A DNA stretch of 64,000 nucleotides. Source: Dechloromonas sp. (GTDB lineage Bacteria > Pseudomonadota > Gammaproteobacteria > Burkholderiales > Rhodocyclaceae). Below the pieces are notes generated by a model. That model was given only the letters and a program-made list of their open reading frames with translations, made no database searches and was not told the DNA's origin. A program made the translations under genes and the position numbers. Where the stretch lies: positions 1 through 64,000 of the forward strand of contig JAEUOG010000018.1 of the NCBI GenBank assembly GCA_016790815.1, read 5' to 3'. Positions 1-11,667 of the stretch are shown one piece after another; position 1 is the first letter of the stretch; each line of letters begins with the position of its first letter.

Positions 1-906
1 GCGGATCGGCTTCGGGCACTGGCGGGCGATGGCGGTGACGACGCCGCCCTTGGCCGTGCCGTCGAGCTTGGTCAGGACCAGGCCGGTGACATTGATCGCC
101 TTGTCGAAGGCCTTGACCTGGGCCAGCGCGTTCTGGCCGATGTTGGCGTCGAGGACGAGCAGGGTTTCGTGCGGCCCCTCCGGCTCGATCTTCTGGATCA
201 CCCGGCGGACCTTGGCGATTTCTTCCATCAGGTGCAGCTGGGTGGGCAGGCGGCCGGCCGTGTCGGCCAGCACGATGTCGATGCCGCGGGCCCGGGCGGC
301 GGCGATGGCGTCGTAGATGACGGCGGCCGGATCGCCCGACTCCTGGGCGATCACCGTCACGTTGTTGCGCTCGCCCCAGGTCTGCAACTGCTCGCGGGCG
401 GCAGCGCGGAAGGTGTCGCCGGCGGCGAGCAGCACGCTCTTGCCCTGGCCCTGGAAGTACTTGGCCAGCTTGCCGATCGAGGTCGTCTTGCCGGCGCCGT
501 TCACGCCGGCGATCATAATCACGTAGGGCTGGTGGGTGCTGACGTCGAGCCGCTGCTCGAGCGGTTGCAGGGTGGCCAGCAGGGCGTCGCGCAGGGCCTG
601 CTGGATGGCTTCCGGGGTGTCGAGCTTGTCGCGCTTGGCGGCCTTCTTCAGCTCGTCGAGCAGGTGGAGGGTCGCCTCCATGCCGCAGTCGCTGGTCAAC
701 AACAGGGTTTCCAGCTCCTCGAGCAATTCGTCGTCGACCTTGCCGCGCGAGAAGATGGATTTGAGCTTGCCGCCCCACTGGGCGCGGGTCTTGGCCAGCC
801 CCTTGAACAGGCGCTCACGCCACGAAGGGGCAGCGGCCTCGGCCGGAACGTCGGCCTTGGTTTCGGCTTTGTTATCAGAGCCGGATTTTTTCAGGAAACT
901 GAACAT
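1..906 (-). CDS. ftsY: FtsY, signal recognition particle receptor GTPase (3' part outside window)
   Basis: SRP receptor that docks ribosome-nascent chain-SRP complexes at the inner membrane for SecYEG insertion. The visible 302 residues start MFSFLKKSG, then a short acidic/Ala-rich A region, the helical N domain and the GTPase G domain with P-loop [14 protein letters not shown] and [10 protein letters not shown] motifs. The C-terminal end, including the membrane-binding helix, lies beyond base 1. The short A domain is usual for betaproteobacteria. It is divergent from the M16 peptidase genes, a conserved neighbourhood in this group. Identity is secure. Confidence 0.97.
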   Translation of the reverse strand, partial: MFSFLKKSGSDNKAETKADVPAEAAAPSWRERLFKGLAKTRAQWGGKLKSIFSRGKVDDELLEELETLLLTSDCGMEATLHLLDELKKAAKRDKLDTPEAIQQALRDALLATLQPLEQRLDVSTHQPYVIMIAGVNGAGKTTSIGKLAKYFQGQGKSVLLAAGDTFRAAAREQLQTWGERNNVTVIAQESGDPAAVIYDAIAAARARGIDIVLADTAGRLPTQLHLMEEIAKVRRVIQKIEPEGPHETLLVLDANIGQNALAQVKAFDKAINVTGLVLTKLDGTAKGGVVTAIARQCPKPIR

Positions 907-1015
907 GGGGATGGTGGTCTCAAGCCTTGCTGACAGGCGGGCGGCAAGCCGTTAAGATGCCGTCCGGTTCGATGCAAAATCAGCCCCGAATTCTAGCAGA
1001 AAGCCCAGTCTCCCC

Positions 1016-2374
1016 ATGCGCCTCAAATACCTGCTCTCCGTTTTGCTCGCTGCCGGGCTGTCGACCGCAGCATTCGCCAACCCGTACGAAATGACGCTCA
1101 AGAACGGCATGCGCGTGATCGTCAAGGAAGATCGCCGCGCGCCTACCGCCGTGCAGATGGTCTGGTACCGCATCGGCAGCACCGACGAGGTCGATGGCGC
1201 CTCGGGCGTCGCCCACGTACTCGAGCACATGATGTTCAAGGGCACACCGAACGTCGGCCCCGGCGAGTTCAACAAACGCGTTGCCGCGGCCGGCGGGCGC
1301 GACAATGCTTTCACGAGCCGCGACTACACGGCCTACTTCCAGCAGGTGCCGAAGGAAAAGCTGCCCGAGATGATGCAGCTCGAAGCTGACCGCATGCGCC
1401 ACCTGAATGTGGATGCCAAGGAGTTTGCGCAGGAAATCAAGGTCGTCATGGAGGAGCGACGCATGCGCACCGACGACAACCCGCAATCCAAGCTCTTCGA
1501 GCAGATGAACGCTGTCGCCTTCCAGGCGCATCCGTACCGCCGGCCGATCATCGGCTGGATGAACGACCTCGAAACGATGACGGCAGCCGACGCCAAGGCC
1601 TGGTACGACACGTGGTACGTGCCGAACAACGCCTACGCCATCATCACCGGCGACGTCGATCACAAGGAGGTGTTCGCGCTCGCCGAGAAATACTATGCAC
1701 CGCTCGAAGGGCGCCCCCTGCCGGTACGCAAGCAGCAGATCGAGCCGGTTCAGGAAGGAACGCGCAAGGTCACCGTCAAGGCGCCAGCCGAACTGCCGGT
1801 AATCATCATGGGCTACAAGGCGCCGATCCTGCGCGACATCGAGAAGGACAGCGACCCCTACGCGCTGGAAATGCTCGCGTCCATCCTCGACGGCCACGAC
1901 GCCGCCCGCTTCAACAAGAAACTGGTTCGCGAAGACAAGGTGGCGCTATCCGCCGGCATCGATTACGACGCCACGGCGCGCGGCCCCGGCATGATCTACC
2001 TGCACGGCTCGCCGTCGGAAGGCAAAACGGTGGGCGATCTCGAAACCGCCCTGCGCGCCGAAATCTCCCGCGTCCAGAAGGAAGGTGTCAGCGAGCAAGA
2101 GCTCAAGCGGGCCAAGGCACAGTTGATTGCCGGTCAGGTCTACAAACTCGATTCGATGTTCGGTCAGGCCATGGAAATCGGCCAGATCGAAGCCGTTGGC
2201 CTTCCCTACCAGAAGCTCGACCGCATGCTCGACAAGCTGCAAAAAGTGACCGCCGCCGACATTCAGTCCGTGGCCAAAAAATATTTCAACGACGATGCGC
2301 TGACCATCGGCGTTCTCGACCCACAACCGCTGGACAGCAAGCCGCGCCGCCCGGCCGCTGGCTCTCGCCACTGA
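1016..2374 (+). CDS. M16 family zinc metallopeptidase, catalytically complete subunit
   Basis: Pitrilysin-family peptidase of 452 residues with an N-terminal signal peptide (about residues 1-21, ending AAFA), so probably periplasmic. The inverted zinc motif HxxEH is intact at H67-E70-H71, and the third ligand is expected at E146/E147 in a VVMEERR stretch. A C-terminal M16 domain follows (residues about 190-440). It is the first of a pair: the second M16 protein downstream lacks the zinc ligands, so the two probably form a heterodimeric protease like other bacterial active/inactive M16 pairs. The natural substrate is unknown. Confidence 0.93.
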   Translation: MRLKYLLSVLLAAGLSTAAFANPYEMTLKNGMRVIVKEDRRAPTAVQMVWYRIGSTDEVDGASGVAHVLEHMMFKGTPNVGPGEFNKRVAAAGGRDNAFTSRDYTAYFQQVPKEKLPEMMQLEADRMRHLNVDAKEFAQEIKVVMEERRMRTDDNPQSKLFEQMNAVAFQAHPYRRPIIGWMNDLETMTAADAKAWYDTWYVPNNAYAIITGDVDHKEVFALAEKYYAPLEGRPLPVRKQQIEPVQEGTRKVTVKAPAELPVIIMGYKAPILRDIEKDSDPYALEMLASILDGHDAARFNKKLVREDKVALSAGIDYDATARGPGMIYLHGSPSEGKTVGDLETALRAEISRVQKEGVSEQELKRAKAQLIAGQVYKLDSMFGQAMEIGQIEAVGLPYQKLDRMLDKLQKVTAADIQSVAKKYFNDDALTIGVLDPQPLDSKPRRPAAGSRH

Positions 2375-2387
2375 GATCGGGGACGTG

Positions 2388-2792
2388 ATGGCCCTACCCT
2401 GGAAGACGATTCTCACCAACGTGCCGTGGAGCGATGTACTCGGCAAGGCACCCATCATCGCCGATAGCGCAAAGAAGCTGTGGAAGGGCATGGGCCGCAA
2501 GAATGGCGAAGGCACAAGTGCCGAGCAGGAGATCACCGTCCCGCCCGATGCCGACCTGGCAACCCGCTTCGCCGCGCTGGAAGCCAGCCAGCGAAAACAG
2601 CGTACGCAGATTCTCGCTGCCGGCGAACTGATCCAGGCACTGAGCGAACAGAACGCCCAGCTTGCCGCACAGCTCGACACCTTGCGCAGCCGTACCCGGC
2701 GTCAGACCTGGATACTTGCCCTTACTGCGCTCATCGCAGGGCTGGCCCTTGCACTCGCCGCACAGCCGAAATTATTGGAGTTTTTGGCATGA
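2388..2792 (+). CDS. Small coiled-coil protein with C-terminal membrane anchor
   Basis: I do not recognise a named family. The 134 residues contain a basic N-terminal half, a heptad-rich stretch (about 65-105, LEASQRKQRTQILAAG onward) and one hydrophobic C-terminal segment (about 110-130). This suggests a tail-anchored or bitopic inner-membrane protein. ATG at 2388 is chosen; a GTG codon sits immediately before it, and GGGG upstream can serve as ribosome binding site. It lies between the two M16 peptidase genes and its stop overlaps the start of the second (ATGA), so the three are translationally coupled. A scaffold or accessory role for the protease is possible but inferred from position only. 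Confidence 0.8.
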   Translation: MALPWKTILTNVPWSDVLGKAPIIADSAKKLWKGMGRKNGEGTSAEQEITVPPDADLATRFAALEASQRKQRTQILAAGELIQALSEQNAQLAAQLDTLRSRTRRQTWILALTALIAGLALALAAQPKLLEFLA

Positions 2793-4074
2793 AAAGACTG
2801 TTGACCGCAGCAATTGCCCTGTTCATCTCGCACGCTGCGCTGGCCGGCGTCAAGATCGAGCACTGGGTCACACCCTCGGGCGCCCGCGTCCAGTTTGTCG
2901 AAAGCCGCGTCCTGCCGATGCTCGATGTGCAGGTTGATTTCGCCGCCGGCTCGATGTTCGACCCCGAGGGCAAATCCGGCCTCGCCGCGCTAACCCGAGG
3001 CGCACTCGACCTCGGCGCCGGCAAGTTCGACGAAACAGCCATTGCCGAGCAGATGGCCGACATCGGCGCCAGTCTGGCCGGCGGCGCCGACACCGACCGC
3101 GCCAGCGTGTCGCTGCGCACCCTGTCGGCCAAGGAAAAACGTGAGCCCGCACTGAACATCCTCAAATCCGTGCTGCACGCACCGCTCTTCGATGCGGCCA
3201 TTTTCGAGCGCGAAAAGGCGCGCACCATCGCCGGCCTCAAAGAGGCGATGACCCGCCCCGACAGCATCGCCGGCAAGGCATTCTGGGCGGCGATGTACCC
3301 GAACCACCCCTACGGACGCCAGGCCACACCCGAAAGCGTTGCTGCACTGAGCCGCGACGATCTCGCCGCCCATCACGCCCGCTACTACAACGCTGCCAAT
3401 GCCAGCATCTCGCTGGTTGGTGACATTTCGCGTGCCGAAGCCGAGATGATTGCCGAAGCCATTGCTGCCGGCTTGCCGAAGAGCGAAGCCGCAACGCTCC
3501 CGAATGCCCCGGACAAGCCGAAATGGAGCCTGACCCAGCTCGCCCACCCGGCCAGTCAGGCCCACGTTTATATCGGCCTGCCCGCCATCGAACGCGGCAA
3601 TCCGGACTTCTTCCCGCTGCTGGTCGGCAACTACACGCTCGGGGGTGGCGGATTCGTCTCGCGACTCATGAAGGAAGTCCGCGACAAGCGCGGCTACGCC
3701 TACAGCGTTTACAGTTATTTCGCCCCGCTCAAGCAGACCGGCCCCTTCCAGATCGGCCTGCAAACCAAGCGCTCGCAAGCAAAGGATGCACTGAAGGTCA
3801 CGCGCGAAGTCCTCACCGATTTCCTCAAGGATGGCCCGAGCGACGACGAATTGGCAGCAGCCAAAGCCAACCTGACCGGCAGCTTCCCGCTGCGCCTCGA
3901 CAGCAACAAGAAGATTCTCGACAACGTCGCCAACATCGGCTTCTACGGACTGTCACTCGACTATCTGGATCAGTATCAAGCCAAGGTACAGGCGGTGACC
4001 GCCGACGATGTCCGCAAGGCTTTCGCCCGCCAGGTCCGCCCCGAAAACCTCATCACGGTGACGGTGGCTGCTGA

Positions 4075-4078
<4 letters not shown>
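2789..4078 (+). CDS. M16 family peptidase-like protein, catalytically inactive partner
   Basis: Signal peptide (residues 1-19, ending HAALA) followed by two M16 domains, 429 residues in total. Aligned with the first M16 protein, the HxxEH motif is replaced: the GxSGxAHVLEH stretch becomes GKSGLAALTRG, so both histidines and the glutamate are gone (A67, R70, G71). The glycine-rich loop NYTLGGGGFVSRLMKEVRDKRG typical of the non-catalytic subunit is present. It likely pairs with the upstream active subunit. The start codon overlaps the previous stop, and its own stop is overlapped by rsmD. Confidence 0.93.
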
Positions 4079-5398
<1,320 letters not shown>

Positions 5399-5417
5399 GT
5401 TTTTTCAGCGCCCCGAC

Positions 5418-5446
5418 AAAAAACCCGCGAATTTCGCGGGTTTTTT
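5418..5446 (+). terminator. Rho-independent terminator after the ferredoxin gene
   Basis: The stem CCCGCGA/TCGCGGG with an ATT loop is flanked by A6 and T6 runs. It can therefore act in both directions and separates the ferredoxin gene from the convergent dynamin-like gene. Confidence 0.9.
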
Positions 5447-5507
5447 GTTCTCGATTTCAGGCATTTTTAAGGGTTGACCGCAGCCGAAGCATCAGTGCAA
5501 GCCCATC

Positions 5508-7463
5508 TCAAGCAGCTTCCGCCCGCAATTCACCTGCATCAAACGGCACCAGCAAGCCTTGAACGCGTCCGATAATTTCTTCCAGCGCATCGATCTGCTG
5601 CAGCATGTTTTTCTCGACGCCATCGAGTTCTGAGATGCGATCCTCGAGCGTATCGGTTGCCTGGTGAATTCGCTTGATGCTCTCCAGACGCCGCTTGAGC
5701 TGGATCTGGTGCTCGCGAACCTGCGTTTCCATCGGCGCCATGATGGCCCGCAGCCACACTTCGGCATCGCGATTGGCGTGTTCGAAGGCGCGCCGCACCT
5801 GCGTCGCCACCTCTTCGAAGAATTTCTGCGTGATGTTCTTCTTGTCGTGGGTAAGCAGGCTGACCATCGTGTTCAGATGATCGTCACACCAGGCTTGCAG
5901 ACGATCGAGCTCCTTCTCGTAGCGGAGCAGCGAGAAGGTTGTCGGCGACCCGAGTTTGAGTCCGTGCTCAATGGCAAATTTCTTGTAAACCGATTCCATC
6001 ATGGCCAGGATTTCGCCGATTTCGCTATTCGACTTGGCCAGCGCGCTGCGCGACCCGGCAAAAAAGCCGGCCATGGCATCCGACAAGGTCTTCGAAAAGG
6101 CCGCCTCGAGCATGGTTTCACGCGTTTCGTGCGTCAACTGCCGAAGCACGTCGAGGCCGAGATGGCTGAACAAATTGTTGGTGAGGGTCGAAAAGACGCT
6201 GCGCACCGCGTAGTAGCGCTGAAGGCCGGACTCGAACTCGTCTTTCTCGGCCCGAACCTTGCCCATCATGTACTCGACAACACCTTTGTTCTTGCCGCGC
6301 AACTCGGTCAATTCAGTCAGCTGTTCGCGCAGTCCGAGCAGTCGTGAATCGAGCAGCCCGCGCACACGCTGGCTGACATCGCCAAACTCGCTTTCGGTAC
6401 TGTCGCAGACAATATCGCGCTTGGCTGGAATCAACTCTTCGGAAAGCGCCGCTTCGAGCAGAGGCAGGCGGCTCTTGTCGAGCAAGAAACCGTCGCCGTT
6501 GATCTTGGCGACCAGCCCCTTTTGCGCCGATACGGGAAAAACCTGACTGGCCGGCAAATCAAGAATGGCGGCGCTGGAGTCAACCTGTCGCTGTATTTCG
6601 GCGTCGATTTCATCGACGGATTTCAACTCGTCCCACTGGCCATCAATCTTGTTGAGGACAACCATCCTGCCGCGCCTGGCCATGCCGCCACCGCAAATAT
6701 GCTCCCGCCAGATGGCCAGATCGGATTGTGTGACGCCTGTATCGGCGGCCAGAATGAATAACACCGCGTGTGCATTGGGGAGCAGCGAGAGAGTCAGTTC
6801 AGGCTCGGCGCCAATGGCGTTGAGGCCTGGCGTATCAAGAATGACCAACCCCTGTTTGAGCAACGGGTGCGGGAAATTGATCATTGCGTGTCGCCAACGC
6901 GGCACCTCGACCAGGCCGTCGTCGCCGATCACGTACAGATCGATCTGCCCCTGGCCAACCTCGAAACCCAGCCTGCCGGCCTCTTCGGGCGTTACGCGGG
7001 TGGTTTCGCTGACATGGCGCAGCGCATCCTGCATCGCTTCGGACGATTCGATATCGAGCGCTATCGTCGTCCATTCGTCCGCAAAGCGCTTGTATTCGCT
7101 GACGCTGGAATTCGAAGCCCGCGTCTGGATCGGCAGCAGTTCGATGCACGGCAGCTTGGTGCCGTCGAAGAGTAATTCAGTCGGACACATGGTCGTACGG
7201 CCAGCTGACGATGGCAGCATCCGGTTGCCGAAATCGGCAAAGAAAATGGCATTGATCAACTCTGACTTGCCGCGCGAGAATTCGGCCACGAACGCCACGT
7301 TCAGTCGGTCTTCGCGCAATCGTTCCAGCAATTGGGTCAGGCGCAGGTCGGTCTGGGCATCGGACAACTCGTTATTGTTCAGCCAGCCCTGTAGCTCAGC
7401 AATATAGGTAGCCAGGCGGGAACGCCATGCGGTATAGGCAGCGAATTGGTTGGCGAGCGACAT
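5508..7463 (-). CDS. Dynamin-like large GTPase
   Basis: Bacterial dynamin-family protein of 651 residues. GTPase motifs: P-loop AEFSRGKSE (residues 60-68; Ala replaces the first Gly), switch-I threonine near 90, DTPG at 210-213 and NKID at 271-274. About 300 mostly helical residues follow, ending in a coiled coil (about 580-640). No classical transmembrane segment is evident, so membrane contact would be peripheral. Family members remodel or tether membranes; the cellular role here is unknown. An AGGG ribosome binding site lies 8 bases before ATG. It sits 66 bases downstream of mutM on the same strand and may share its transcript. Confidence 0.85.
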   Translation of the reverse strand: MSLANQFAAYTAWRSRLATYIAELQGWLNNNELSDAQTDLRLTQLLERLREDRLNVAFVAEFSRGKSELINAIFFADFGNRMLPSSAGRTTMCPTELLFDGTKLPCIELLPIQTRASNSSVSEYKRFADEWTTIALDIESSEAMQDALRHVSETTRVTPEEAGRLGFEVGQGQIDLYVIGDDGLVEVPRWRHAMINFPHPLLKQGLVILDTPGLNAIGAEPELTLSLLPNAHAVLFILAADTGVTQSDLAIWREHICGGGMARRGRMVVLNKIDGQWDELKSVDEIDAEIQRQVDSSAAILDLPASQVFPVSAQKGLVAKINGDGFLLDKSRLPLLEAALSEELIPAKRDIVCDSTESEFGDVSQRVRGLLDSRLLGLREQLTELTELRGKNKGVVEYMMGKVRAEKDEFESGLQRYYAVRSVFSTLTNNLFSHLGLDVLRQLTHETRETMLEAAFSKTLSDAMAGFFAGSRSALAKSNSEIGEILAMMESVYKKFAIEHGLKLGSPTTFSLLRYEKELDRLQAWCDDHLNTMVSLLTHDKKNITQKFFEEVATQVRRAFEHANRDAEVWLRAIMAPMETQVREHQIQLKRRLESIKRIHQATDTLEDRISELDGVEKNMLQQIDALEEIIGRVQGLLVPFDAGELRAEAA

Positions 7464-7529
7464 GAAGCACCCTTACTGAGCAGTCGGAAACTTCAATTTA
7501 GCATAAATTCATAGGCTTGCAGTAGCCTT

Positions 7530-8363
7530 TTAATGCTGGCAGCCAGCGCAATAGTAGCTACTTCGTCCTGCCTGCCGAACCTGCCGAATGACACCGCCGC
7601 AACGCATGCACGGCATACCGGCACGGTCATAGACGCCTGCCTGGATCTGAAAGCATCCAGCGCCGCCGTCGCTATGGACATAGTCGCGGATGCTGCTGCC
7701 TCCGGCGGCTATGGCATCAGACAGGGTTTCGCGTATGGCCGGGACCAGCAGTTCATAGCGAGCCCGACTGATGCGGTTGGCTGCCCGCAACGGCGATATT
7801 CCTGCGCGAAAGAGGCTTTCCGAGGCATAGATATTCCCGATGCCAACCACCAAATGGCTGTCCATCAGCGTCGGCTTGATCGGCCCACTACGTCTAGAAA
7901 TGGCCGAAAAAAGCCAGTCGACCGTGAAAGCCTCTGACAAAGGCTCGATCCCCTGTGTCGCCAGTAGCGGATGCTGCTCTGCCGCCTCGGGCGGCCCTGA
8001 CTGCCAAAGGACTACGCCGAAGCGTCGCGGATCGGCCAGTCGCAGAATTTGACCCGTCAGGACGAGATCGAAATGGTCGTGCTTGGCCGGCGCCAGATCG
8101 AGTGGAACGAAGCGCAGGTTGCCCGACATCCCGAGATGGATGATCAGACTTCCCTGAACTCCCTCCCGCTCACAGTCGATCAACAGATACTTGGCACGAC
8201 GGCGAACGGCGACGATCCGGCAGCCCGGCAACAGGTCGATCAATACTCTCGGGATATCCTGACGCAGCTTCGGTGCACGAATAACCACCCCTTCAATCAA
8301 CGCGCCTTCAAGCTCCGGCTCCAGCCCTTGACGACACACCTCCACCTCCGGCAGTTCCGGCAT
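7530..8363 (-). CDS. mutM: MutM/Fpg, formamidopyrimidine-DNA glycosylase
   Basis: Base-excision repair glycosylase/AP lyase acting on 8-oxoguanine and Fapy lesions. The N-terminal PELPEVE block supplies the catalytic Pro2 and Glu3. The H2TH region (VVGIGNIYASE) follows, and a C-terminal zinc finger CMRC-x16-CAGC ends the protein. The length of 277 residues is normal. Divergent from the TPR-lolB-ispE genes, as in many betaproteobacteria. Confidence 0.97.
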   Translation of the reverse strand: MPELPEVEVCRQGLEPELEGALIEGVVIRAPKLRQDIPRVLIDLLPGCRIVAVRRRAKYLLIDCEREGVQGSLIIHLGMSGNLRFVPLDLAPAKHDHFDLVLTGQILRLADPRRFGVVLWQSGPPEAAEQHPLLATQGIEPLSEAFTVDWLFSAISRRSGPIKPTLMDSHLVVGIGNIYASESLFRAGISPLRAANRISRARYELLVPAIRETLSDAIAAGGSSIRDYVHSDGGAGCFQIQAGVYDRAGMPCMRCGGVIRQVRQAGRSSYYCAGCQH

Positions 8364-8463
8364 TGCTTGTTCCTCCGCGCAAACCCAAATAACATCCCAA
8401 ACTTATCGGATTCTATGCGTTCCAATAAGCATTTCCCGCGCACACCTCGATCGAAAGCCGTCC

Positions 8464-10179
8464 ATGCAACTGAAGCGAATCGCTGCCGCCCTCACCCTCG
8501 CCTTGGGATTGACTCAGGGCGGACACGGCCTGGCCTCCGGAGAAGCGCCCGCCAAGCCAGCCGGCAAGCGCCCGACAACCCAGGCCGCCTCCGAAGACAG
8601 GCTGGCGCGCACGGTATTCCAGGCTCTGGTCGGCGAGTTCGCCCTTCAGCGCGGAGACACCAAGCTGGGCTCCGATGCGTGGACCGATCTGGCACAGCGT
8701 ACGCGCGACCCGAAAGTCATTGCCCGAGCCACAGAAGTGGCTGGCTTCGCCCGCCAGTTCGACCGAGCCCTCGAATTGTCGAAGCTCTGGCTCGAAGTCG
8801 AGCCGGACTCAGCCAAAGCCCGGCAATCGCAGTCGTCCCTGTTGATTCTTTCCAACCGCATCGAGGAACTCGCGCCCCAGTTGTCTGCCTTGCTCGCGCA
8901 GGACAAGCCAAATCTCGCCAACAATCTGATGCACCTCAACCGCATGTTGGCGCGGCACAGCGACAAAAAGGCCGTCCAGTCTCTGGTAGACCGCCTTGCA
9001 GCGCCTTACGACGACATGCCGGAAGCCCATTTCGCCATGGCCCAGGCGGCGGCCAATGCCAACGACAACCTGCGCGCACTGAACGAAACCGAGAAATCCC
9101 TGCAGCTTCGACCCGACTGGGAAAGTGCCGCCCTGGCACGGGCTCAGCTTCAGGCCCGCCTCTCGGCACAGACGGCGATTGACAGCCTGAGCAATTTTGT
9201 CGGCGCCAACCCCTCAGCCCGGGACGCCAGACTGGCCCTGGCCCGCCTGTTCATCAGCGAGAAGCGGTACGACGATGCTCGCCGCCATTTTGACCGACTG
9301 ATAAAAGATAATCCCGACAATCCGGATGTCATCTACCCGGTCGCCATGCTTGCTCTCCAGCAAGGCGACACGACCACCGGGCGCACCCAACTAGAGCATC
9401 TCCTCACCACCGACTTCGCCGACAAGAGCACCATTCATTTCTTCCTCGGCCAACTTGATCAGGAGCAAAACAAGCCGCAAGCCGCTGCGGAGCATTACCG
9501 CCAGGTACTCGCCGGCGATCAATACATCGCAGCCCGCTCCCGCCTGGCGCAGATCCTCCTGCAACAGGGCAAGACCAATGAAGCCCGCGAACTGTTGCGC
9601 AACACGCGCGGCAACACGGCTGCTGAAAGAACCCAGCTCGTTCTCGCCGAGTCCCAGATATTGCGCGAAGCGGGCCGCCACAACGACGCCTACATCGTGC
9701 TGGACAGCGCACTGACCGCCCAGCCCGACAACCCGGAGTTGCTCTACGAAGCCGCACTGACGGCAGAGCGCATCGGCAAGCCAGAAATTCTCGAAACCCA
9801 TCTTAAGCACCTGCTGACGATCAAGCCGGATCATGCCCACGCGCTCAATGCACTCGGCTATTCATGGACTGAACGCAACATCCGCCTGTCTGAAGCACAT
9901 GATCTGATAGCCAGAGCCCTCAACCTGGCCCCGGAAGACCCCTTCATCATGGACAGCATGGGGTGGGTGCTTTATCGCCAGGGCAAGCTGCCCGATGCAC
10001 TGCAAACGCTCGAACGCGCTTACCGCATCAGGGCTGACCCGGAAATTGCAGCTCACCTCGGCGAAGTACTCTGGACGATGAACAGAAAAAATGACGCCCG
10101 CCGTATCCTGCAGGAGGCCACAAAGGCACATCCAGGTAACGAAGTCCTGAGTGCCACCGTCAAGAAATACCTGCCTTGA
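8464..10179 (+). CDS. Exported tetratricopeptide-repeat protein
   Basis: 571 residues with an N-terminal signal peptide (about 1-26) and TPR-type helical repeats over most of the length, for example around residues 245-300 and 440-560. TPR arrays mediate protein-protein contact. The gene is linked to lolB by a TTGA stop/start overlap, so it is probably translated with the outer-membrane lipoprotein receptor, suggesting a periplasmic or outer-membrane role. This TPR-lolB-ispE order is widespread in betaproteobacteria, but the function of the TPR protein is not established as far as I know. Confidence 0.88.
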   Translation: MQLKRIAAALTLALGLTQGGHGLASGEAPAKPAGKRPTTQAASEDRLARTVFQALVGEFALQRGDTKLGSDAWTDLAQRTRDPKVIARATEVAGFARQFDRALELSKLWLEVEPDSAKARQSQSSLLILSNRIEELAPQLSALLAQDKPNLANNLMHLNRMLARHSDKKAVQSLVDRLAAPYDDMPEAHFAMAQAAANANDNLRALNETEKSLQLRPDWESAALARAQLQARLSAQTAIDSLSNFVGANPSARDARLALARLFISEKRYDDARRHFDRLIKDNPDNPDVIYPVAMLALQQGDTTTGRTQLEHLLTTDFADKSTIHFFLGQLDQEQNKPQAAAEHYRQVLAGDQYIAARSRLAQILLQQGKTNEARELLRNTRGNTAAERTQLVLAESQILREAGRHNDAYIVLDSALTAQPDNPELLYEAALTAERIGKPEILETHLKHLLTIKPDHAHALNALGYSWTERNIRLSEAHDLIARALNLAPEDPFIMDSMGWVLYRQGKLPDALQTLERAYRIRADPEIAAHLGEVLWTMNRKNDARRILQEATKAHPGNEVLSATVKKYLP

Positions 10180-10748
10180 AATTGCGTTTTGCCCTGCTGC
10201 TTGCGGCCAGCCTGCTGACCGCCTGTGCGAGCGCACCACCTGCGCAACCGGCACTCCGCGACCATATCCGCGATTTCGCGCTAGAGGGACGCTTTGCTCT
10301 GCGCGTCACGCTACCCGGCCAGGCAGCACAAAGCTCTGGCGGACGCCTGACCTGGACGCACCAGAACCGTAGCGACCGCGTATTGCTCTCCAGCCCCCTC
10401 GGCTACGGCGTGGCTGAAATTGAAACCACCCCCGAAATTTCCAGACTACGCACCGCCGACGGCAAGACGCGCGAATCGACCGACCCGGATGCCCTGATCG
10501 AAGATGTGACCGGCCAGCGGCTACCGATCAGTCGCCTGCCCAGTTGGCTGCTTGGCCGCTCTGGTGGCAGGGCGCTGATCGAATCCGACGCGCAGGGCCG
10601 TCCGGCCCGCCTGACTGAAGATGGCTGGCAAGTCGATTACAGCTTCGAGGATGACAGCCCGGGGGCCTTGCCTGCCCGGCTGACCTTGTCGCGAAATGGC
10701 GAAATCGAGCTTCGCCTGCGCATCGAGGAATGGAAGGAAACACAGTGA
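10176..10748 (+). CDS. lolB: LolB, outer-membrane lipoprotein receptor
   Basis: Receives lipoproteins from LolA and inserts them in the outer membrane. The signal peptide ends in the lipobox LTAC (lipidated Cys17). The mature part contains the LolB pattern [10 protein letters not shown] ... SGGRLTWTH and an LPSWLLGR segment. The start is TTG at 10176 overlapping the previous TGA; it is needed to keep the Lys-Arg n-region of the signal peptide. 190 residues, as expected. Coupled to ispE by a GTGA overlap. Confidence 0.94.
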   Translation: MKLRFALLLAASLLTACASAPPAQPALRDHIRDFALEGRFALRVTLPGQAAQSSGGRLTWTHQNRSDRVLLSSPLGYGVAEIETTPEISRLRTADGKTRESTDPDALIEDVTGQRLPISRLPSWLLGRSGGRALIESDAQGRPARLTEDGWQVDYSFEDDSPGALPARLTLSRNGEIELRLRIEEWKETQ

Positions 10749-11593
10749 GCTACTGGAACTGGGACAGCACCTGGCCTGCCCCGGCCAAACTCAACCTGTT
10801 CCTGCATGTCGTTGGCCGGCGTGCCGATGGTTACCATTTGTTGCAAACCGTGTTTCGCTTCATCGACCGTGCCGACACGTTGCGTTTCGAGCCGCGCAGC
10901 GATGGTCAAATCGTGCTCGCCACGCCAATTCCTGGCGTCCCGGCCGACAGTGACCTGACCGTGCGCGCCGGCCGCCTGCTTCAGGCGGCAACCGGGCATC
11001 GGGAAGGTGCGACCATTTACCTCGACAAGCAATTACCCATGGGTGGCGGACTGGGCGGCGGCTCATCCGATGCCGCGACTGTCCTGCTCGCCCTGAACCA
11101 CCTCTGGCAGACCGGCCTGAATCGGCCAGCACTCGAAAAAGTCGGCCTGGCACTCGGCGCCGACGTCCCGGTCTTCGTGCATGGCCAAAATACCTTTGCC
11201 GAAGGCATCGGCGAAGCATTTACCAACGTTGATCTGCCTTCAGAAAGCTACCTTGTCCTGCATCCTGCGGTCCACGTCCCGACAGCGGCCATTTTCGGAG
11301 CCCCGGAACTGAAGCGTGACACCACCGCCATCCCACCGGCTGAATGGCGCTACGGTCAGGGCCATAACGATCTCGAAGCAGTTGCCTGCGCCAGGTTTCC
11401 AGCCGTCGCCGAACATTTGGCCTGGCTGAAATGTCGCGCCCCCCACGCTATGATGACTGGCTCCGGCGCCTGCGTATTCGCTGGCTTTCCCCAACGCGCG
11501 CAAGCCGAGGCGGTACTGGCGGATATTCCGCCCGGCAAGAGCGGATGGATTGCCGAGGGATTGGCTGAACATCCACTCGCAAAAATTCTCTGA
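10745..11593 (+). CDS. ispE: IspE, 4-diphosphocytidyl-2-C-methyl-D-erythritol kinase
   Basis: GHMP kinase of the MEP isoprenoid pathway. The substrate-side PAPAKLN block (Lys15) and the ATP-binding glycine loop [15 protein letters not shown] (98-112) are intact, with a C-terminal MTGSGACVF motif. The GTG start overlapping the lolB stop gives 282 residues, the normal size. The downstream order ispE-tRNA-Gln-prs-rplY-pth is conserved in many beta- and gammaproteobacteria. Confidence 0.97.
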   Translation: MSYWNWDSTWPAPAKLNLFLHVVGRRADGYHLLQTVFRFIDRADTLRFEPRSDGQIVLATPIPGVPADSDLTVRAGRLLQAATGHREGATIYLDKQLPMGGGLGGGSSDAATVLLALNHLWQTGLNRPALEKVGLALGADVPVFVHGQNTFAEGIGEAFTNVDLPSESYLVLHPAVHVPTAAIFGAPELKRDTTAIPPAEWRYGQGHNDLEAVACARFPAVAEHLAWLKCRAPHAMMTGSGACVFAGFPQRAQAEAVLADIPPGKSGWIAEGLAEHPLAKIL

Positions 11594-11621
11594 GGGGCTG
11601 GATTTCCGGAAAGAGCTACTG

Positions 11622-11627
11622 TATTAT
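11622..11627 (+). promoter_or_regulatory. Possible -10 element for tRNA-Gln
   Basis: TATTAT lies about 40 bases before the tRNA. A poor -35 (TGGATT, about 17 bases upstream) is the best match. The promoter is plausible because the tRNA is the first unit after ispE, but the evidence is weak. Confidence 0.3.
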
Positions 11628-11667
11628 TCGCGCCTCGCTCGGACGCGAACCCGTTCGAGCAACCCGC

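Noticed and set aside
169..933. Plus-strand open frame of 254 codons over ftsY
   Set aside because: Exact antisense of the conserved ftsY coding sequence; Gly/Leu/Val-rich with no family signature.
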